Shown here piece after piece: positions 59,513-64,000 of a stretch of 64,000 nucleotides of DNA. Each line of letters begins with the position of its first letter. The first letter of the stretch is position 1. The position numbers were made by a program, and so were the translations under genes. The notes beneath the pieces are model-generated. The model ran no database searches and was not told where the DNA came from. It was given only the letters and a program-made list of their open reading frames with translations. The stretch comes from an uncultured Clostridia bacterium (lineage in GTDB: Bacteria; Bacillota; Clostridia; UBA1381; UMGS1253), in contig CAKSHB010000001.1 of assembly GCA_934456295.1 (NCBI GenBank), positions 42,819 to 106,818 of the forward strand. The letters run 5' to 3'.

Positions 59513-62500
59513 ATGTTAAAAACAAACAAAAAATTTATGTGTTTGCTGCTTGCAGTCTGCATGCTTGCAAGTATGTTTACATTGCCTGCTGCGGCTGCCG
59601 AAAAGGTTAAGGCGGACGCGGACAAGGGGACTGCCGTATTCCTTGAGGCGGAAAAAGGCAAGATGAACGGAAGCACAAACACATTTGAAACTGTCAGTGA
59701 CAAGGAGGCTTCGGGCGGAAAGTACATAATTTCGTCGGATAAAACAAAGACGGAAAATCCCGATGTGATTGCTCCGGAGGTTACATACAAATTTACAGCT
59801 GAAGCTGACGGTACATACTATGTTTGGATGCGCTACTGGTGTGAAAATAACGGCTCGGATTCAATTTTTATCGGATTTAATGACGAACAGATTAACAGCC
59901 AGTATGGCAAAAGCGCAGAAATCACGGGCGAAGCATGGGGCTGGTGTAAGATGTGGAGCGGAAATTTGAAAAAGGGAGAAAATACATTAAAGCTCTATCA
60001 CCGTGAGTACAATATGAAAATCGACTGTTTCTACATATCAAGCGACGATAAATTTGTTCCTTCGGAGCTTGAGCAGCTTAAGGCAATACGGGAAGAGAAA
60101 GACAGAGAATTTCTTGAGAGCCGCGTTGTTGAGCCGATAGGAAAAATAAACAAGCTTAACGATAAGGGCTTCTGCGAGATTGAGGTTGAAAGCAGTGCAA
60201 GCCAGAACCTCATAATAAAAGATGACAAGGACGCATCGGGCAAAAAGATGGTTGAAATGCCGAAGCCCAAAGGGTACGACCGTGATAAGCCGGCATACTG
60301 CAATCCGCCGCATGTAACTCTGTCGGTTGAGATACCGAAAGAAGCAAACTATTATGTTTGGGTAAGAACATTTGCGGAAAATAACGGTACCGATACCTCG
60401 TGGATATGCTGGGACAACGGAGATTATAAACGTGTTGACCACAGCCTTTACGGCGAATTTACGTGGATACGGGCTATTACGCAGAAGCTTGCGGCAGGAA
60501 TACATACGCTTAACTTTGTTGCAAGGGAGAACGGCATGATGATTGATAAGGTTATAATAACCACAAACGTAGGTTATATGCCGTCGGGACTCGGCGACAC
60601 GAGTGCGCCGATGACATATCCGGCAGTATATCCGACGCCTTCGGTACTTCCGCCTGCGGGACATCCGCGCGTATACTTTACGGCAGACGATATTCCGCGC
60701 ATAAAGCAGAATATGAGCCACCCCGAAAATGCCGGCGCCATGGAGGTATACAACAAGGTGCTTGAGGTACAGCATGACGGAAAGCTCGCACAGAAAACGA
60801 CAAACAACTATAACGGCGCAGTGCTGGGATACATACAGGCAAACGCGTTTGATTATGCTATAAACGGTAATACCGAGCGCGGAAAGAAAGCAATAGACAT
60901 GCTGAAAAACTACATGGCAACGGCAAATTACGGATTGTTTGATTATAACCATGCAGGACACTCTATTGCCGTAACAGGTATGGTTTATGACTGGTGCTAT
61001 GATTTGCTTGACGATGACACAAAGGAAATGTTCGGAAATATGATTCCCGTATTTGCCACAAACCTTGAGGTTAGCTGGCCTCCGACAAAGCAGGGCGCCG
61101 TTACGGGTCACGGTACAGAAGGTCAGATATATAACGACCTTCTTGCGGCAGGTATTGCGATGTATGATGAGCGAAGCGATATATATGTAAACTCTGCCGG
61201 AAGAATATTTAAGGAAATGATTGAGCCGAGAAAGTTCTTCTATAAAATGCACCTGCAGCCGCAGGGTGTTCATTACGCGTCATACAGAGTGCAGTGGGAG
61301 ATGCTTTGTACGCTTTTGTTTGACGCAATCGGATATCCGAGAATTTTCGGAGATGAACAGCAGTATGTTATGTACCAGTATCTCTACACACGCCGCGGCG
61401 ACGGCGGTCTTATGACTGACGGCGACGGCTCGTGGAACAATGCGGCAGGTACATACAGCACAAAGCCGGTTCGCTCGATGTTTTTGGCGGGAAATTACTT
61501 TAAAGACCCGTACCTGAAAAAAGAGGCACAGCGTGAGCTTGCAAATTATACCCCGACGAACGTAAGCTCGAACCAGTCGCTCGGTCCCGTTGAGTTTTTG
61601 CTGTTCAACGACCCGAGTGTTGAAAGCAAATCGTTTGCGGAGCTTCCGCTGACACACTATAACCCCTCGCCGAAGGGTGCGATGGTTGCACGTACGGGCT
61701 GGGGCGACGGTTTTGACTCGCCTGCTGTTGTGGCGGAAATGAAAATAAACGAATACTGGACGGCAAACCATCAGCATCTTGACGCAGGAGCATTCCAGAT
61801 TTACTATAAGGGAATACTTGCGACAGACACAGGCTACTATCAGGCATACAGAACAAGCGGCGGTGCGGAGGATAATGACGGAAACACAAACTACGGTTCG
61901 GCGCACTGGTACAACTATTTCAGACGTACTATAGCGCACAACTCCATGCTTGTATATGACCCCGACGAGCAGTTCGGCGGAAACCATAAGTCAAACGACG
62001 GCGGACAGCGTGTGCCGAATAGCGGCAAAGAGGTCAATACTCTTGAGCAGCTGCTTGACCCGGCTTTGAATTATAAAACGGGCGAAGTGCTCGGCCATGA
62101 GTTCGGACTTGACCCGATGGAGCCGAATTACTCATATCTGAAGGGCGATATTGCCGACGCATACAGCGATAAGGTGAAAAATTTTGAGAGAAGCTTTATG
62201 TTCTTAAATCTCAAAAATACAGACCACCCTGCGGCGATACTTGTGTTCGACAGAGTTATATCTTCAAAGGAAAGCTTCAAAAAGACATGGCTGTGCCATG
62301 GCATGTATGAGCCTGAGATAAATGGTTCGAGAACAGTATTTAAGAATACGGAAAAAACGCCTGACGGCGCTGAAAAATATAATGGCAAGCTTACTATAGA
62401 CACACTTCTTCCGAAGGAAACGTCAATCAGCAAGCTTGGCGGCGAGGGTCATCAGCATGAGGTTAACGGCGTAAACTGGCTCGGTAAAAACTCGGCAGGC

Positions 62501-64000
62501 AGCATGAATGAGGGTGACGGCTGGAGAGTTGAAATTTCGCCGGCAAATGAAAATACGGAGGATTATTTCCTTAACGTAATGCAGGTAGGCGATGCCGACG
62601 GCGCAGAGGCGCTTGATGCGAAGCTTATCGAAACACCTACAAATGCGGGTGCGGTTATTGCCGACAGAGTTGTGCTCTTCGGAAAAGACCGCGACAGAAC
62701 CTCAAAGGACGTTTCGTTCTCATTTGACGGCGAGGGCAACTATGAAATCACGGTTGCAGACCTCAAAGAGGGTACATGGAGCGTTACAAAGGACGGCGGA
62801 AAGATTGCCGATGCAATTGTAACGGCTGACGGCGGTATCGCTGTATTTAACGGCGGCAGCGGCAGCTATGTACTAAGCCGCACAGGCGATAATGCGGCGC
62901 GTCCCGAAATTACGGGTGCTGTAAAAACGAATGAAGGTATAGACATAAAGGTTAACGGAAAGTTCATATATTCCGATGTTGCGCCCGTTATAATAAATGA
63001 CAGAACTCTCATTCCCATGCGTGCTATATTTGAAAAGCTCGGCGTTGACGTTACATGGGACGAGGCAAGCGCAACGGCTACGGCTGTAAAAGACGGACAC
63101 ACGGTAAAAATCACCGAAAACTCGAATACGGCATATATAGACGGTAATGCAACGGAGCTTGATGTTCCGGCGATGATTCTTGACGGCAGATTTGTTGTTC
63201 CCGTGCGCTTTGTTTCAGAGTCGTTCGGAGCAGAAGTGGGCTGGCAGGAATACGGAAAGATTGTCAGCATAAAGAAGAGTGCATCGTTCGGAAACAGCAA
63301 TATTCTCGGTTCGATAGCAATTCAGAAGGCGACGCAGAGCGGCGATGACGGCAACGGAGGCGTTATTTCAAACAGTTATGACAACGATCTGACAACACGC
63401 TGGGCTGCGGAAGGCAAGGACGGCACAGCATGGGGCGTATATGATTTGGGGCAGACATACAAGCTCAGCAAGGTAATGCTTGCGTACCATAACGGCATAT
63501 CGCGTGTATATACCTTTGATATTGCTGTATCAAAGGACGGCACGAACTATACAAATGTTATAACCGGCGGAAAATCGAGCGGAAAGACAGATGAGCTTGA
63601 GAGCTATGATTTGGGCGGTGTTGAGGCAAGATATGTGAAGTATATCGGTCAGGGCAATACGGCAAACCTGTGGAACTCGGTTACGGAAATTGTTTTCGTG
63701 AAGGCAATGAACGAAAAAGGCTATGCCGCAGTAAACAAGATTTCGTGTTCGTCATATTCCGATGACTTTAAACCCGAAAATGTGCTTGACGGAGATATTG
63801 TAACAATATGGTCCGAAAAGGGAGAGGCATATATTGACCTTGAGCTTGAGAAGGAATACAGTGTGAGCGCGGTTGAGGTAATTTTAAACCCCAATTCGAG
63901 CAGAACGGCTTTGTTCGACATATACACATCTTCTGACGGCAAAGACTGGAAACTTGTGAAAAACTGCAAGGGTGACCCGAAGGGTGACGGAACAAAATGG
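59513..64000 (+). CDS. Secreted multimodular heparinase II/III-type polysaccharide lyase (3' end outside window)
   Basis: Open for 1,496 codons to the window edge. Signal peptide (1-29, ending PAAAA). Two CBM-like beta domains (about 40-190, starting AVFLEAEKGKM, and 220-360). Lyase core (about 380-1100): HPRVYFTADDIPRIKQ, FDYNHAGHSIAVTGMVYDWC, and ANHQHLDAGAFQIYYKG (His about 753 and 755), as in heparinase II/III and alginate lyase-like enzymes with an alpha toroid and beta sandwich. Then a stalk domain (about 1140-1250; DRTLIPMRAIFEKLG and VVPVRFVSESFG) and two discoidin (F5/8 type C) domains (about 1263-1400 and 1403 on). Likely degrades an acidic glycan; SLH repeats may follow. GGAGGAG precedes the ATG. 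Confidence 0.85.
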   Translation, partial: MLKTNKKFMCLLLAVCMLASMFTLPAAAAEKVKADADKGTAVFLEAEKGKMNGSTNTFETVSDKEASGGKYIISSDKTKTENPDVIAPEVTYKFTAEADGTYYVWMRYWCENNGSDSIFIGFNDEQINSQYGKSAEITGEAWGWCKMWSGNLKKGENTLKLYHREYNMKIDCFYISSDDKFVPSELEQLKAIREEKDREFLESRVVEPIGKINKLNDKGFCEIEVESSASQNLIIKDDKDASGKKMVEMPKPKGYDRDKPAYCNPPHVTLSVEIPKEANYYVWVRTFAENNGTDTSWICWDNGDYKRVDHSLYGEFTWIRAITQKLAAGIHTLNFVARENGMMIDKVIITTNVGYMPSGLGDTSAPMTYPAVYPTPSVLPPAGHPRVYFTADDIPRIKQNMSHPENAGAMEVYNKVLEVQHDGKLAQKTTNNYNGAVLGYIQANAFDYAINGNTERGKKAIDMLKNYMATANYGLFDYNHAGHSIAVTGMVYDWCYDLLDDDTKEMFGNMIPVFATNLEVSWPPTKQGAVTGHGTEGQIYNDLLAAGIAMYDERSDIYVNSAGRIFKEMIEPRKFFYKMHLQPQGVHYASYRVQWEMLCTLLFDAIGYPRIFGDEQQYVMYQYLYTRRGDGGLMTDGDGSWNNAAGTYSTKPVRSMFLAGNYFKDPYLKKEAQRELANYTPTNVSSNQSLGPVEFLLFNDPSVESKSFAELPLTHYNPSPKGAMVARTGWGDGFDSPAVVAEMKINEYWTANHQHLDAGAFQIYYKGILATDTGYYQAYRTSGGAEDNDGNTNYGSAHWYNYFRRTIAHNSMLVYDPDEQFGGNHKSNDGGQRVPNSGKEVNTLEQLLDPALNYKTGEVLGHEFGLDPMEPNYSYLKGDIADAYSDKVKNFERSFMFLNLKNTDHPAAILVFDRVISSKESFKKTWLCHGMYEPEINGSRTVFKNTEKTPDGAEKYNGKLTIDTLLPKETSISKLGGEGHQHEVNGVNWLGKNSAGSMNEGDGWRVEISPANENTEDYFLNVMQVGDADGAEALDAKLIETPTNAGAVIADRVVLFGKDRDRTSKDVSFSFDGEGNYEITVADLKEGTWSVTKDGGKIADAIVTADGGIAVFNGGSGSYVLSRTGDNAARPEITGAVKTNEGIDIKVNGKFIYSDVAPVIINDRTLIPMRAIFEKLGVDVTWDEASATATAVKDGHTVKITENSNTAYIDGNATELDVPAMILDGRFVVPVRFVSESFGAEVGWQEYGKIVSIKKSASFGNSNILGSIAIQKATQSGDDGNGGVISNSYDNDLTTRWAAEGKDGTAWGVYDLGQTYKLSKVMLAYHNGISRVYTFDIAVSKDGTNYTNVITGGKSSGKTDELESYDLGGVEARYVKYIGQGNTANLWNSVTEIVFVKAMNEKGYAAVNKISCSSYSDDFKPENVLDGDIVTIWSEKGEAYIDLELEKEYSVSAVEVILNPNSSRTALFDIYTSSDGKDWKLVKNCKGDPKGDGTKW

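Noticed and set aside
1..64000. CRISPR arrays, rRNA operons, prophage structural genes
   Set aside because: No evenly spaced repeats, no rRNA sequence and no capsid, terminase or tail genes were seen; only integrase and IS fragments occur.

Overview
This window looks like chromosomal DNA of an anaerobic, spore-forming Clostridia member (Bacillota) with mid-range GC. The evidence is the sporulation genes (ytaF, spoIIR, a BofC-like protein), the infC-rpmI-rplT, rplS-lepB-rbgA and OLE-oapA-dxs-tlyA gene orders, the HPr relative without a phospho-histidine, and surface proteins built from SLH, copper-amine-oxidase-type 'stalk', NPCBM and discoidin domains. That surface style recalls gut or rumen polysaccharide degraders such as Monoglobus-like Clostridia; the genus is inference.

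Layout. 1-4.9 kb: 3' end of an SLH surface protein, a membrane-anchored DUF4430 protein and an ECF vitamin transporter whose two ATPases and S-like component are one polypeptide. 4.9-12 kb: ytaF (-), a heterodimeric ABC exporter, a polysaccharide deacetylase, an XRE regulator with its membrane partner, tepA-ylzJ. 12-19.3 kb: envelope glycosyltransferases (GT2, a multi-pass membrane protein, TagA), tmk, a TPR protein, a duplicated cyclophilin pair and gapA. 19.3-27.4 kb is accessory: a stalk/NPCBM protein, XRE genes, a putative glycosidase, trpB2, and a decayed block with a frameshifted AraC regulator, a broken uxaC, an IS256 fragment and an integrase fragment. 27.4-32.3 kb: pyrG, purB, guaA. 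32.6-36.9 kb: a sugar isomerase-like protein, a metallo-beta-lactamase/GDPD fusion, a secreted transglutaminase-like protein and a small Cys protein. 36.9-41.7 kb: tRNA-Lys, a roughly 0.7 kb structured RNA that I assign to the OLE class, its membrane partner OapA, then dxs and tlyA. 41.9-47.2 kb: a hypothetical protein, a DUF3343/cysteine-desulfurase pair, a BofC-like protein, two XRE genes and a WG-repeat protein. 47.2-52.4 kb: the IF3-L35-L20 operon with leader, a TSCPD protein, ApbE, uraA-upp. 52.5-59.3 kb: mtaB with an SDR, an HPr-like protein, rplS-lepB-rbgA, a membrane protein and spoIIR. 59.5-64 kb: start of a very large secreted heparinase II/III-type lyase, cut by the window end.

Two RNA-level observations stand out. 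First, the OLE RNA plus OapA locus. Second, a repeated structured leader of about 80 nt found four times, always ending in the Shine-Dalgarno region: once before the membrane protein at 12881, twice in tandem before dxs, and once before spoIIR. Its outer stem would hide the GGAG; an alternative hairpin would free it. I do not recognise it as a named riboswitch. A shorter related leader carrying CCTCC precedes other genes. These may be an undescribed translational control family or a dispersed repeat that supplies ribosome binding sites.
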